DNA of 64,000 nt from Ectorhizobium quercum (GCF_026552795.1 NZ_JANFPI010000002.1:124001-188000); one strand, 5' to 3'. Positions 32,751 through 41,061 are shown, counted from the first letter of the stretch. Notes: a model not told the origin generated them from the sequence alone. Made by a program: numbers and translations.

Positions 32751-33590
32751 TTGTCGAACCATCCTGCTCCCCGACCCGCGCCGGCGAAGCCCGCCGGAAT
32801 TTCCATTCTGACATGGAAGGCGCCGAAGACGCTGCGCAACACGCTGGCGGCGCTGGCGCCGATCTATCCGCTGTTTTCCGAGCATTACGTCCTGTGCCAG
32901 GAAGGTGATCCGGAAGAGATCGAGATCGCCCGCCAGTTCGGCTACACGCCCGTCACCACCGACCGCAATCTCGGCATTCAGGAAGGCCTTGCGCGCTGCG
33001 CCGAACTGCCGGAAGCCGAAACCGTCATGGTGATGGAATGCGATTGCATGCTGCGCGATCCGCAAAACGCCGCCGCGCTGGTCGCCCGGTGCATTACCCT
33101 TCTGGACGAGCAGGACCTTCAGGCCATCCAGCTCCAGGTTCGCCCGGAGCAGCCGACCACGCGCTACTGGCACTACTGGAAGCCCGGCTTTCCGCTGAGG
33201 CCGACGCTTGCCGGACGGCTGCGCCGCGAATCGGCCAATGCCCGGACCAATGAAGCCGTCTGCCTGCCGGATTTCCCCCATCAGGGCATCGACGACATCG
33301 AGCCGCTCGGCGACGGCATATTCGTCGCCCGCTCCAACACCCTCAACTGGTGCAACCGGTCGTTCCTGACGACGAAGGGTTTCTTTCTCGATACGCTGAT
33401 CCGCTTCGCGCGCGAACACCCGACCTCGCGCAAGGTCAACGGCCTGCCGGATCTGGAACATCCGATCAATTGCCCGCAGAACCGGCACTGGTGGCGCGGG
33501 CAGAAGTTCCGTATCGGCATCGTCTATCCGGGCCTGTTCGGCCATCATCGGCTGGAACGGCCACAGGACGACGAAAAGAAAGTGATCTGA
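32751..33590 (+). CDS. GT2-like glycosyltransferase
   Basis: A 279-residue protein with a GT-A-type start: GISILTWKAPKTLRNTLAAL followed by TPVTTDRNLGIQEGLARC and the acidic metal-site-like VMVMECDCMLRDP. Only a TTG at 32751 is available as an early start and it has no clear ribosome-binding site, so the N-terminus is uncertain. The last codons run up to a dispersed repeat at 33598, across which it converges with the next gene. It probably acts in surface polysaccharide synthesis. Confidence 0.65.
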   Translation: MSNHPAPRPAPAKPAGISILTWKAPKTLRNTLAALAPIYPLFSEHYVLCQEGDPEEIEIARQFGYTPVTTDRNLGIQEGLARCAELPEAETVMVMECDCMLRDPQNAAALVARCITLLDEQDLQAIQLQVRPEQPTTRYWHYWKPGFPLRPTLAGRLRRESANARTNEAVCLPDFPHQGIDDIEPLGDGIFVARSNTLNWCNRSFLTTKGFFLDTLIRFAREHPTSRKVNGLPDLEHPINCPQNRHWWRGQKFRIGIVYPGLFGHHRLERPQDDEKKVI

Positions 33591-33597
33591 AGCGCTT

Positions 33598-33659
33598 AAA
33601 GCATTTCCAGCAAAAGTGTGAAGTAGTTTTGCGTTTCGGAGAAAAGCGGAAACGCTCTA
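33598..33659 (+). repeat. Dispersed palindromic repeat, family B, short copy
   Basis: The element runs AAAGCATTTCCAGCAAAAGT to GCGGAAACGCTCTA and is a shortened relative of 48892-48995. It fills the whole gap between two convergent glycosyltransferase genes. Its last three bases on the minus strand are the TAG stop of the gene at 33657-34388. Confidence 0.75.
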
Positions 33660-34388
33660 CCGCCAGTGCTTGGTGATCCACGGGGTCGGCCGGACATGCT
33701 TGTAAAGCCGCTTCCACGGCGCATTGACCGGCCACGCCCCGATCTCGGCCTCGTCCGGGTCCGGCTTTCCGGTAAAGGCGACGACGCGCGTCCCCTCCGG
33801 CAGGGGCGGAACCTTGAAGAAGTTCATCGGCCATTTCGGCAGAAGCGTGTGCTTGAAGCTGACGCACCAGTCCGAGGGCCAGAACTCCATGTCGTCGACC
33901 AGCGCGGAAATATACTGCTGCTCGATGCGATAGTCGCGCAGCACCGCCTCGGGGTCCGCATTAAATCGGTCGAAAATCTCGCTATGCCGGCCGACATGCC
34001 AGCGATAGATCGAGGTGTTGCCGATGCGGCTGCCGGGCTGCGTCCAGTTTTCAGCAGCACAGAATTGGCCCGGCCTGTAATCGAAGAACACGTCGAGCCC
34101 GCCCGTGACGACGACATCCAGATCGAGATAGAGAACGTCCCCATCGAGATCGGCCAGCGGTGCCTGCCACATGGAAAGCTTGCGCCAGGGCAGCCACATC
34201 ACCCGCTCGGGAAGGGTGATCGGCGGAAGCGGGTGGACGGCGACCTCTTCGGAAATGCCGGAAGTGTCATCGGTGAAGCAGACCAGCCGCGTCGGGCGCT
34301 GCGTATTGCGCTTGACCATCGACCAGAGCCGATTGACGTAATCGGCGGGATACCGCGTCCCCCACTTCATGCACACGATGGTTTGCAT
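33657..34388 (-). CDS. GT8-like glycosyltransferase
   Basis: A 243-residue protein starting MQTIVCMKWGTRYPADYVNR. It carries a DxD metal site in DGDVLYLDLDVVVTGG and Trp-rich segments (MWLPWRKLSMW, MEFWPSDWCVSFKH) like GT8-family or related capsule/LPS transferases. It is the only minus-strand gene in the surface-glycan block. The stop codon TAG is provided by the dispersed repeat at 33598-33659. An upstream in-frame extension has no ribosome-binding site and looks non-coding. Confidence 0.75.
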   Translation of the reverse strand: MQTIVCMKWGTRYPADYVNRLWSMVKRNTQRPTRLVCFTDDTSGISEEVAVHPLPPITLPERVMWLPWRKLSMWQAPLADLDGDVLYLDLDVVVTGGLDVFFDYRPGQFCAAENWTQPGSRIGNTSIYRWHVGRHSEIFDRFNADPEAVLRDYRIEQQYISALVDDMEFWPSDWCVSFKHTLLPKWPMNFFKVPPLPEGTRVVAFTGKPDPDEAEIGAWPVNAPWKRLYKHVRPTPWITKHWR

Positions 34389-34720
34389 ACCTTGTCCACT
34401 CCCGTTGACAGCGCCCGGCTGCCGCCGGACCGTCCATAATACAGTTGCCGGCCTCCGAACAGCCTTAATTTGGGCGCGGCGGACCGGCTTTCGCGGCATC
34501 GACCGCCCGGTTCGCGGCCCGGCGAACGAGACTGCTTGCCGTGACCGGGCACACTTGCTACAGGAAACCACCCGGATGCCCGCGTGGACTTTGGTCAACG
34601 GCATAAGAAACAAGGAGATACCGCGCCCTTGGGCCGCTCTTGCCCATTCCGCCGCGCCTCCTTTCCCGATGCCTTTCGCTGCCGATGCGACACCGCACGC
34701 CCTGCCGGCCGAGGAATGCC
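34389..34720. other. Divergent gap between two glycosyltransferase genes
   Basis: This 332-base stretch separates the minus-strand GT8-like gene from the plus-strand fused glycosyltransferase gene. It should hold both promoters, but I see no convincing match to a sigma70 consensus. No gene, repeat or structured RNA was recognised. Confidence 0.4.
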
Positions 34721-36982
34721 ATGACGACGCCACTGAACATTCTCATCCTGACGCAATGCTTTCCCCCGGATGTCGGCGGCATCGAATCGATGATGGGCAA
34801 TCTTGCCGAAACCTGCGCCGCCGCCGGCTACGGCGTGACCGTGCTGGCCGATGGCCGTGATGCGCCACCCGACCGCCCCTCGCCCTTTACCATCCGCCGG
34901 TTCGGCGGCTTCAAGCCGGTCCGGCGCTGGCGCAAGGGCCTTGCCGCAAACCGCCTGATCCGTTCCGGCGCGTTCGGGATCGTCATCGCGGATAGCTGGA
35001 AAAGCCTCGAATTCCTATCGCCCGGCGCGCTTGCCCGCGGCGGCGCCAGACTGATCGCGCTGGCGCACGGCATGGAGTTTCCGCAGGACGCCTCCTCGAA
35101 AAAAACCGGCCGCATCCGCGCCGCGCTCGCGAAGGCCGACGAGATCGTCGCCAACTCGCGCTACACCGCTGGTCTTTGCGCGCGCTATGCCGAGGGCGGC
35201 GCGATCCGTGTCGTAACGCCGCCGATCCCGCCGCAGCCTGACGCCGCGCCGGATCTGGTCGAGCGCTTCCGCCAGCCCGGCGAGCAAGGCTTCAACATCC
35301 TCACGCTCTGCCGGCTGGAACCGCGCAAGGGCGTGGACAAGGTGATCGAGGCGCTGGCCGCCCTCCGGTCCGACTATCCCGCGCTCCGGCTGCATGTCGC
35401 AGGCAACGGCCCCGACAGGGAACGGCTCGAAAGCCTCGCCCACTCCCTCGACGTCGCCGATGCCGTGATGTTCCACGGCCGCGTCTCCGACGAGGAAAAG
35501 GCCGCCCTCTACGCCGCCGCCGACATATTCGCCATGCCCGCGCGGCGCGAAGGCGCGTCGGTGGAAGGTTTCGGCCTCGTCTACCTCGAAGCCGGCTGGT
35601 ACGGCACGCCCTCCATCGCCGGCCACGAGGGCGGAGCGTCGGATGCCGTACTGAACGGCGAGACGGGTCTCGTCTGCGATGGAGACAACACATTCGAAGT
35701 GACGGCGGCAGTGAGGCAATTCCTGTCCGATCCTGACCTTCTCACCCATATGAGCGAGCGCGCCGCCGCCCACGCCCATAGCCAGATCTGGCGCGACCGG
35801 CTGACCGCTTACCTCCCGCCTCCGCCGCCCGCCTCCGCACCCGCCTCCCCGCGCGTCCTGCAACTCGTTCCCGCGCTCGGCGACGGCGGGGTCGAGCGCA
35901 GCGCCGTGGAGATGGCCGGCTATCTCTCCTCCAAGGGCCTGGAAAACTGGATCGCCAGTTCCGGCGGGCCGCTCGTGGCGCAGGCCGAAAAGTGCGGCGC
36001 AAAGCATGCGGCGATTGCCGTCGGATCGAAATCGCCCTTCGGCATGCTCACCGCCGGCCGCGCCATCGCCCGGTTGATCGACGCGCAGGGCATCGATATC
36101 GTCCACGCCCGCAGCCGCGCACCGGCCTGGGCGGCGCTGATCGCATTGAAGCTGGCCCGCCGCAAACCTCGCTACGTCACCACCTTCCACGGCGTCTACA
36201 GCCACGGCAACCCGCTGAAAAGGCTTTACAACAGCGCCATGCTGCGCGCGCCGGTCGTCATCGCCAATTCCCTGTTCATCCGCGATCACATCGTCTCGGT
36301 CTATCATTATCCGGCCGGCCAGATCGTCGTCGCGCCGCGCGGCATCGAACCGGACGTCTTCGACCCCGAGGCGGTTCCGGCAGAGCGGCGCGCGGAAGTT
36401 CGCGGCGAACTCGGCGGCATGCCGAATCGCCCGCTTGTCGTCATGGTCGGCCGCATCACCGGCTGGAAGGGACATGCCGTCCTGCTGGAAGCCTTTGCCC
36501 GGATGAAGCGGCAGGATGCCGACCTCGCCTTCGTCGGCAGCGGCGTCGAAAGCGTCATTGCCGGGCTGAAAGACCGGATTTCCGCGCTCGGCCTTGATGG
36601 CCGCGTCTATCTGGCCGGCAGCCGGCGCGACATTCCTGCCGTTCTCGCCGCGGCCGACCTCGCCGTCTCCGCCTCCACCCGGCCGGAAGCCTTCGGGCGC
36701 GCGGTCATCGAGGCGCAGGCCATGCGCATTCCCGTCATCGCCACCGATCACGGCGGCAGCCGCGAGACGGTCATTCCCGGCGAAACCGGCTGGCTCGTGC
36801 CGCCCGGCGATGCCGCCGCGCTGGCCGCCGCCCTCGACGAGGCGCTGGAAGACCCGGGCCGCCGTGCCGTCATGGGCGCCAGGGGACGCGAGAACGTGCT
36901 GGCGCAATTCACCACGCAGGCCATGCTGGACAAGGAATTTTCCGCCTATGTCCGCGTGTCCGCCGCACCGGAGCGCCCATGA
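34721..36982 (+). CDS. Fused double GT4 glycosyltransferase
   Basis: This 753-residue protein is two complete GT4 (GT-B fold) enzymes joined by a Pro/Ala linker. The first half starts NILILTQCFPPDVGGIESMM and has the E-x7-E motif EGFGLVYLE (Glu282 and Glu290). The linker, with PPPPPASAPASP, is near residues 365-376. The second half starts RVLQLVPALGDGGVERSAVE, has GRITGWKGHAVLLEAFA and the motif EAFGRAVIE (Glu656 and Glu664). The second half looks like the LpsB/LpcC group of LPS-core transferases, which is an inference. The ATG at 34721 has GAGGA upstream. Its stop overlaps the next gene by ATGA. Confidence 0.85.
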   Translation: MTTPLNILILTQCFPPDVGGIESMMGNLAETCAAAGYGVTVLADGRDAPPDRPSPFTIRRFGGFKPVRRWRKGLAANRLIRSGAFGIVIADSWKSLEFLSPGALARGGARLIALAHGMEFPQDASSKKTGRIRAALAKADEIVANSRYTAGLCARYAEGGAIRVVTPPIPPQPDAAPDLVERFRQPGEQGFNILTLCRLEPRKGVDKVIEALAALRSDYPALRLHVAGNGPDRERLESLAHSLDVADAVMFHGRVSDEEKAALYAAADIFAMPARREGASVEGFGLVYLEAGWYGTPSIAGHEGGASDAVLNGETGLVCDGDNTFEVTAAVRQFLSDPDLLTHMSERAAAHAHSQIWRDRLTAYLPPPPPASAPASPRVLQLVPALGDGGVERSAVEMAGYLSSKGLENWIASSGGPLVAQAEKCGAKHAAIAVGSKSPFGMLTAGRAIARLIDAQGIDIVHARSRAPAWAALIALKLARRKPRYVTTFHGVYSHGNPLKRLYNSAMLRAPVVIANSLFIRDHIVSVYHYPAGQIVVAPRGIEPDVFDPEAVPAERRAEVRGELGGMPNRPLVVMVGRITGWKGHAVLLEAFARMKRQDADLAFVGSGVESVIAGLKDRISALGLDGRVYLAGSRRDIPAVLAAADLAVSASTRPEAFGRAVIEAQAMRIPVIATDHGGSRETVIPGETGWLVPPGDAAALAAALDEALEDPGRRAVMGARGRENVLAQFTTQAMLDKEFSAYVRVSAAPERP

Positions 36983-37950
36983 CCGACGATCCGCGCCCGA
37001 CAGTCTGGGTTCTGACCGACGGCAAGGCCGGCGATGAGCAGCCGCTGATCGGCGTGTGCGAAGCACTCGGCGCGGAGCCGCAACTGCGCCGCGTCAGCCC
37101 CCGGCCCATCTTCACGCTTCTGATGCCGTCCGGCCCGATCGACCCGCGCGAGGCGCCGGGAAAGCCAGGCTCGCCGCTTGCCCCTCCCTTCCCGGACATC
37201 TGCCTTGCCACGGGTCGGCGCGCCGTGGCCTATCTGCGCGCGCTCAAGAAGGCGTCGCCCGCGACGCTGACCGTCTTCTTCAAGAACCCGCGGACCGCCC
37301 GCAACGGCGCCGACCTCATCGTCGCCCAGAAGCACGACCGGCTGACCGGCGCGAACGTGCTGACGGTCGCCACCATGCCGAACCGCATCGATCCCGGCGC
37401 GCTCGACGCGCTGCGCCGCGAGCCGCCCGCCGCACTGGCAGGTCTGGCGCATCCGCGTCTGGCCGTGCTGATCGGCGGCAACAGCCGCCACCACACCTTT
37501 ACGCCGGGCGATATCGAACGGCTGGCCGGCGGACTCAGGGCCCGTCAGGCCGAAGGCGCATCGCTGATGATCACCGCCTCGCGGCGGACCCCGCCGGTGC
37601 TGAAGCAGACGCTCGAAGCGCTGGCCGCGCTGCCCGGCGTCACGGTCTGGAACGGAAGCGGCGCAAATCCGCTGCTGGCCTATCTGGCGCTCGCCGACGA
37701 AGTGGTGGTGACGGCGGATTCGACCAACATGCTGGGCGAAGCGGCCTCCACCGGCAGGCCGTTGCAGGTGTTCCACCCGAGCGGCGGCCACCCGAAGATC
37801 GACCGGCTCGTGACGGCATTGTCGCAGATCGCCCATGTCGGCCGCTTCCCGGAGGCTCCCGCGTCGGGCACCTATCCGCCGGTGAACTCGACGCGCGAGA
37901 TCGCCGATGCGATCCTCCGCCTCCGGCTGGAACGCACACGGCAGGCGTAG
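36979..37950 (+). CDS. ELM1-family (mitochondrial-fission-like) protein
   Basis: A 323-residue protein of the ELM1/GtrOC1-like family. It begins VWVLTDGKAGDEQPLIGVCE and contains LAVLIGGNSRHHTFTPGDIE and VVVTADSTNMLGEAASTGRP, which look like GT-B nucleotide-sugar motifs. Plant ELM1 takes part in mitochondrial division, but the bacterial role is unknown and a glycosyltransferase activity is plausible. Translation is coupled to the fused GT4 enzyme by ATGA, which supports a surface-glycan role here. It converges on lrp with a 13-base gap. Confidence 0.85.
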   Translation: MTDDPRPTVWVLTDGKAGDEQPLIGVCEALGAEPQLRRVSPRPIFTLLMPSGPIDPREAPGKPGSPLAPPFPDICLATGRRAVAYLRALKKASPATLTVFFKNPRTARNGADLIVAQKHDRLTGANVLTVATMPNRIDPGALDALRREPPAALAGLAHPRLAVLIGGNSRHHTFTPGDIERLAGGLRARQAEGASLMITASRRTPPVLKQTLEALAALPGVTVWNGSGANPLLAYLALADEVVVTADSTNMLGEAASTGRPLQVFHPSGGHPKIDRLVTALSQIAHVGRFPEAPASGTYPPVNSTREIADAILRLRLERTRQA

Positions 37951-37963
37951 GCCGGCCGCCCCT

Positions 37964-38428
37964 TCAGATTTCCACGATCCCCAGACGCTTGACCTGACGG
38001 ATGGTCAGCATCGTGCGGACGGTGTCGACATGTTCGTTGGCGGTCAGCACCTCGATGACGAAATCCTGAAACGCCGTCAGGTTCTCAGCCACGCAATGCA
38101 ACAGGAAATCGCTGTCGCCGGAGACCATCCACGCCTGACGGACGATGCGCCATTGCGCAGTCGCCGCCGCGAAAGCCTTCAGGTTGGCTTCCGACTGGTG
38201 CTTGAGGCCGACCATGCAGAAGGCGACGAGGTCGAAGCCGAGCTTGGGCGCGTTCAGCATCGCATGATAGCCCTCGATGACGCCCGCCTCCTCCAGCTTC
38301 CTGACGCGCCGCAGACAGGGCGGCGGCGAAATGCCCACGCGGTCGGCCAGCTCGACATTGGTCATGCGACCATCCTGCTGCAACTCCCGCAAAATCTTGA
38401 GGTCGATGGCATCGAGTTCAACGCGCAC
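37964..38428 (-). CDS. lrp: Lrp/AsnC-family transcriptional regulator
   Basis: A 154-residue DNA-binding regulator that usually responds to amino acids. I chose the GTG at 38428 (AAGGA upstream), giving VRVELDAIDLKILRELQQDG. The helix-turn-helix is NVELADRVGISPPPCLRRVR and the C-terminal RAM domain has AWMVSGDSDFLLHCVAENL. It is divergent from trxB and lies at the end of the glycosyltransferase block, as in S. meliloti. Confidence 0.93.
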   Translation of the reverse strand: MRVELDAIDLKILRELQQDGRMTNVELADRVGISPPPCLRRVRKLEEAGVIEGYHAMLNAPKLGFDLVAFCMVGLKHQSEANLKAFAAATAQWRIVRQAWMVSGDSDFLLHCVAENLTAFQDFVIEVLTANEHVDTVRTMLTIRQVKRLGIVEI

Positions 38429-38578
38429 GCAGATATTCCTTGTTCCCGCCCGGGTCCGCACCCAAGGCAGGTTTAGCGAAAACGACAGGATTCGCAAGAA
38501 TATGACGCAATCGGGGAAGATAATGTCGCCGTCGTGAAATCCTGATTGAATTGCCTTGTTGGAAACGCAGGGCTGACC

Positions 38579-38608
38579 TTGAATAAACGCATGGAAAAAC
38601 ACTAAATG
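38579..38608 (+). promoter_or_regulatory. Candidate trxB promoter
   Basis: TTGAAT and TAAATG are separated by 18 bases about 85 bases before the trxB ATG. It is the best plus-strand match in the lrp/trxB divergent gap. The match to consensus is modest. Confidence 0.35.
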
Positions 38609-38691
38609 AAAGGTCAATACAGGCACGGTTCGATGGCTGCCTTCCTCCCCGCAGCCTGACGATTTCGACCGTGCCGCGAAAGGAAGTATAT

Positions 38692-39648
38692 ATGTCTGCC
38701 CAGCATACCAAGGTTCTCATCATCGGCTCCGGCCCTGCCGGATACACGGCCGCGATCTATGCGGCGCGCGCCATGCTGAAACCGGTTCTGATCGCCGGTC
38801 TGGAACAGGGCGGCCAGTTGATGATCACCACCGACGTCGAGAACTATCCGGGCTTCGCCGATCCGATCCAGGGCCCGTGGCTGATGGAGCAGATGCTCGG
38901 GCAGGCAAAACATGTCGGCGCCGAAATCGTCAACGACCTGGTGACGAAGGTCGACACGTCCACGCGTCCCTTCACCGTCGAGACCGATTCCGGCACCGTC
39001 TGGACAGCCGACACGCTGATCATCGCCACCGGCGCCAAGGCGAAGTGGCTCGGCATCGAAAGCGAGCAGCATTTCCAGGGCTTCGGCGTCTCGGCCTGCG
39101 CCACCTGCGACGGCTTCTTCTACCGCAACCGCGACGTGATCGTCGTCGGCGGCGGCAATTCCGCTGTGGAGGAAGCGCTTTATCTCTCCAATATCGCCAG
39201 AAGCGTCACGGTCGTTCATCGCCGCGACACGTTCCGTTCGGAAAAGATCCTTCAGGAACGCCTGTTCGCCAAGGAGAACGTCAACGTGCTGTGGAACACG
39301 GAAGTCGCCGAAATCACCGGCACCGCGGCCAAACCGCCCATGCCGCCGTCCGTGACCGGTGCAAGGCTGCGCGACACGAGGACGGGCGAGATCCGCGATG
39401 TCGCGATCGATGGCGTCTTCGTCGCGATCGGCCATGCGCCCGCCACCGAACTGTTCAGCGACAGCCTGAAGCTGAAGGACAGCGGCTATCTGTGGACCGC
39501 GCCCGATTCGACGGCCACCAGCCTCGAGGGCATCTTCGCCGCCGGCGACGTGACCGACGACACCTTCCGTCAGGCGATCACCGCCGCCGGCATGGGCTGC
39601 ATGGCGGCACTCGAGGCCGAACGCTACCTGACGGCAAAATCCGGCTGA
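38692..39648 (+). CDS. trxB: Thioredoxin-disulfide reductase
   Basis: This flavoprotein reduces thioredoxin with NADPH. The ATG at 38692, with GGAAG upstream, gives 318 residues. The FAD site is VLIIGSGPAGYTAAIYAARA, the redox-active CxxC is SACATCDGFF, the NADPH site is VIVVGGGNSAVEEALYL and the second FAD motif is GIFAAGDVTDDTFRQAI. The LysR regulator gene follows after 41 bases on the same strand, so the two are probably cotranscribed. Confidence 0.97.
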   Translation: MSAQHTKVLIIGSGPAGYTAAIYAARAMLKPVLIAGLEQGGQLMITTDVENYPGFADPIQGPWLMEQMLGQAKHVGAEIVNDLVTKVDTSTRPFTVETDSGTVWTADTLIIATGAKAKWLGIESEQHFQGFGVSACATCDGFFYRNRDVIVVGGGNSAVEEALYLSNIARSVTVVHRRDTFRSEKILQERLFAKENVNVLWNTEVAEITGTAAKPPMPPSVTGARLRDTRTGEIRDVAIDGVFVAIGHAPATELFSDSLKLKDSGYLWTAPDSTATSLEGIFAAGDVTDDTFRQAITAAGMGCMAALEAERYLTAKSG

Positions 39649-39689
39649 CGCCGAAACAACGACCCGTCATAATCATAAGGGGAACGGAA

Positions 39690-40586
39690 ATGCCTTTGGA
39701 CTGGGACAAGCTGCGTATCTTTCACGCCGCGGCGGAGGCAGGTTCGTTCACCCACGCCGCGGAAAAGCTGCACCTTTCCCAATCGGCGATCAGCCGTCAG
39801 GTCAGCGCGCTGGAGCAGGATGTCGGCATCAAGCTGTTCCACCGCCATGCCCGCGGCCTGATTCTGACCGAGCAGGGCGAATTGCTCTACCGCACCGCCC
39901 ACGACGTGCTGCTGAAGCTCGAATCGGTGCGCGTGCAGCTGACCGAGAACACCGAAAAGCCGAGCGGCCGCCTGCGCGTGACCACCACCGTCGGCCTCGG
40001 CCAGGGCTGGCTGACCGACAAGATCCAGGAGTTCCTGCAACTCTATCCCGACATGCAGATCCAGCTCATCCTCGACAACGAGGAGCTGGACGTGAACATG
40101 CGCCATGCGGATTGCGCCATCCGCCTGCGCCAGCCGCTGCAATCGGACCTCATCCAGCGCAAGCTCTTCACCGTACACATGCATGTCTATGCGGCGCCCT
40201 CCTACGTCAACCGCTACGGCGAGCCGCAGTCCATCGAGGATCTCGACAGCCACAAGATCATCACCTTCGGCGAACTGGCCCCCGGCTATCTGATGGACCT
40301 GAACTGGCTGGAGACGGCCGGACGCACCTCCGACAATCCGCGCACGCCCATTCTCCAGATCAACAGCCTCACCTCGGTGAAGCGCGCATGCCTTCTGGGA
40401 ATCGGCATAGCCATGCTGCCGGACTATATCGTCGGCCGCGACCCGGGCCTTCTCCAGCTTTTCACCAGCGCCGACGTGCCCTCCTTCGACACCTATTTCT
40501 GCTATCCGGACGAAATGAAGAACGCCGCCAAACTGAAAGCCTTCCGGGACTTCATCGTGGCGAAGGCACGCAACTGGAATTTTTAA
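39690..40586 (+). CDS. lsrB: LysR-family regulator, LsrB/VtlR type
   Basis: A 298-residue LysR-type regulator. It starts at ATG 39690 (GGGGAAC upstream) with a winged helix (HAAEKLHLSQSAISRQVSAL) and a periplasmic-binding-like effector domain. It has three cysteines, Cys142, Cys234 and Cys271; redox-active cysteines have been reported for S. meliloti LsrB. Order trxB-lysR-sRNAs-arsR matches the lsrB locus of S. meliloti and the vtlR locus of Agrobacterium and Brucella, where this regulator acts on AbcR small RNAs and small DUF1127 genes. Two LysR-type boxes lie downstream at the two sRNA promoters. Confidence 0.9.
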   Translation: MPLDWDKLRIFHAAAEAGSFTHAAEKLHLSQSAISRQVSALEQDVGIKLFHRHARGLILTEQGELLYRTAHDVLLKLESVRVQLTENTEKPSGRLRVTTTVGLGQGWLTDKIQEFLQLYPDMQIQLILDNEELDVNMRHADCAIRLRQPLQSDLIQRKLFTVHMHVYAAPSYVNRYGEPQSIEDLDSHKIITFGELAPGYLMDLNWLETAGRTSDNPRTPILQINSLTSVKRACLLGIGIAMLPDYIVGRDPGLLQLFTSADVPSFDTYFCYPDEMKNAAKLKAFRDFIVAKARNWNF

Positions 40587-40665
40587 CGCCGCAGCGCCTT
40601 TAAACCTGGAATTTTATTCGACATTCCGAATAAATGACGAAACATGGCGCAAGACAATGCAAATA

Positions 40666-40682
40666 TGCATGGCTGATTTGCA
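40666..40682 (+). promoter_or_regulatory. LysR-type box of sRNA 1
   Basis: TGCAT-N7-TTGCA is an inverted repeat with one mismatch that contains the T-N11-A core of LysR sites. Its centre is near -55 to the predicted sRNA start and its end is 10 bases before the -35 element. The same geometry is found at 40885-40901. The LysR gene is 80 bases upstream. Confidence 0.6.
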
Positions 40683-40692
40683 AAATAAGGTA

Positions 40693-40721
40693 TTGAAGAT
40701 AAAGCCAGCAGGCACCATATC
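40693..40721 (+). promoter_or_regulatory. Promoter of sRNA 1
   Basis: TTGAAG and CATATC are separated by 17 bases. The predicted start is the A at 40729. The second sRNA has the same -10 sequence and spacing. Confidence 0.65.
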
Positions 40722-40728
40722 CCCAATT

Positions 40729-40846
40729 AGCTGATGCACCGTGTGGACGGCTCCGGTCGGTTCCACAGCAGCAGCTGTTCCCCTCTGGAGGTTAATTGAC
40801 CTTCAAACTTAAAAGGGCCCTGGATTTCCAGTGGCCCTCTTTTTTT
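40729..40846 (+). ncRNA. abcR1: AbcR-type (alpha-r15) small RNA, copy 1
   Basis: About 118 bases, trans-acting regulator of ABC-transporter mRNAs in the known family. The 5' AGCTG can pair with CAGCT, closing a hairpin whose stem is TGTGGA/TCCACA (40742-40747 and 40762-40767). The single-stranded middle has TTCCCCTCTGGAGG, the anti-Shine-Dalgarno-like motif of AbcR RNAs. A strong intrinsic terminator ends it. Position between the lsrB-like gene and an arsR gene is the AbcR locus of Rhizobiaceae. Which copy is called 1 or 2 is arbitrary here. Confidence 0.85.
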
Positions 40847-40847
40847 G
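40813..40847 (+). terminator. Terminator of sRNA 1
   Basis: AGGGCC-CTGGA pairs with TCCAG-TGGCCCT, followed by CTTTTTTT. It is the 3' hairpin of the sRNA and is identical in the second copy. Confidence 0.9.
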
Positions 40848-40884
40848 CCTTCAGTTTTTTCCAATTGATCAAAAAAAATGAAAT

Positions 40885-40901
40885 TGCATGGCAGACATGC
40901 A
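40885..40901 (+). promoter_or_regulatory. LysR-type box of sRNA 2
   Basis: TGCAT-N7-ATGCA is a perfect inverted repeat with a T-N11-A core. It ends 10 bases before the -35 element, exactly as in the first unit. The shared spacer starts GGC in both. Confidence 0.65.
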
Positions 40902-40911
40902 CAAAAATGCA

Positions 40912-40940
40912 TTGCTTTATGCTCAAAAAACCGCCATATC
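40912..40940 (+). promoter_or_regulatory. Promoter of sRNA 2
   Basis: TTGCTT and CATATC are separated by 17 bases, predicting a start at the A at 40947. The weak -35 element is consistent with dependence on an activator at the adjacent LysR box. Confidence 0.65.
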
Positions 40941-40946
40941 GCACAT

Positions 40947-41060
40947 AGCTGATGCACTTTGGTGGCCTTCTCCCAATGCCACCGCAGCAGCTGTTCCCCT
41001 CTGGAGGTTATAGACCTTCAAACTTAAAAGGGCCCTGGATTTCCAGTGGCCCTCTTTTTT
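40947..41060 (+). ncRNA. abcR2: AbcR-type (alpha-r15) small RNA, copy 2
   Basis: About 114 bases. The first hairpin has a GGTGGC/GCCACC stem (40961-40966 and 40978-40983) with the loop CTTCTCCCAAT, which exposes CUCCCA, a known AbcR interaction motif absent from copy 1. The downstream TTCCCCTCTGGAGG motif and terminator are the same as in copy 1. The differing loops suggest partly different target sets. Confidence 0.85.
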
Positions 41061-41061
41061 T
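41027..41061 (+). terminator. Terminator of sRNA 2
   Basis: The same AGGGCC-CTGGA/TCCAG-TGGCCCT hairpin as in sRNA 1, with a CTTTTTTT tail. Confidence 0.9.

Noticed and set aside
38877-39689. A long in-frame extension upstream of the LysR gene inside trxB
   Set aside because: It is the wrong frame of trxB. The LysR start at 39690 has a ribosome-binding site and begins the known family N-terminus.
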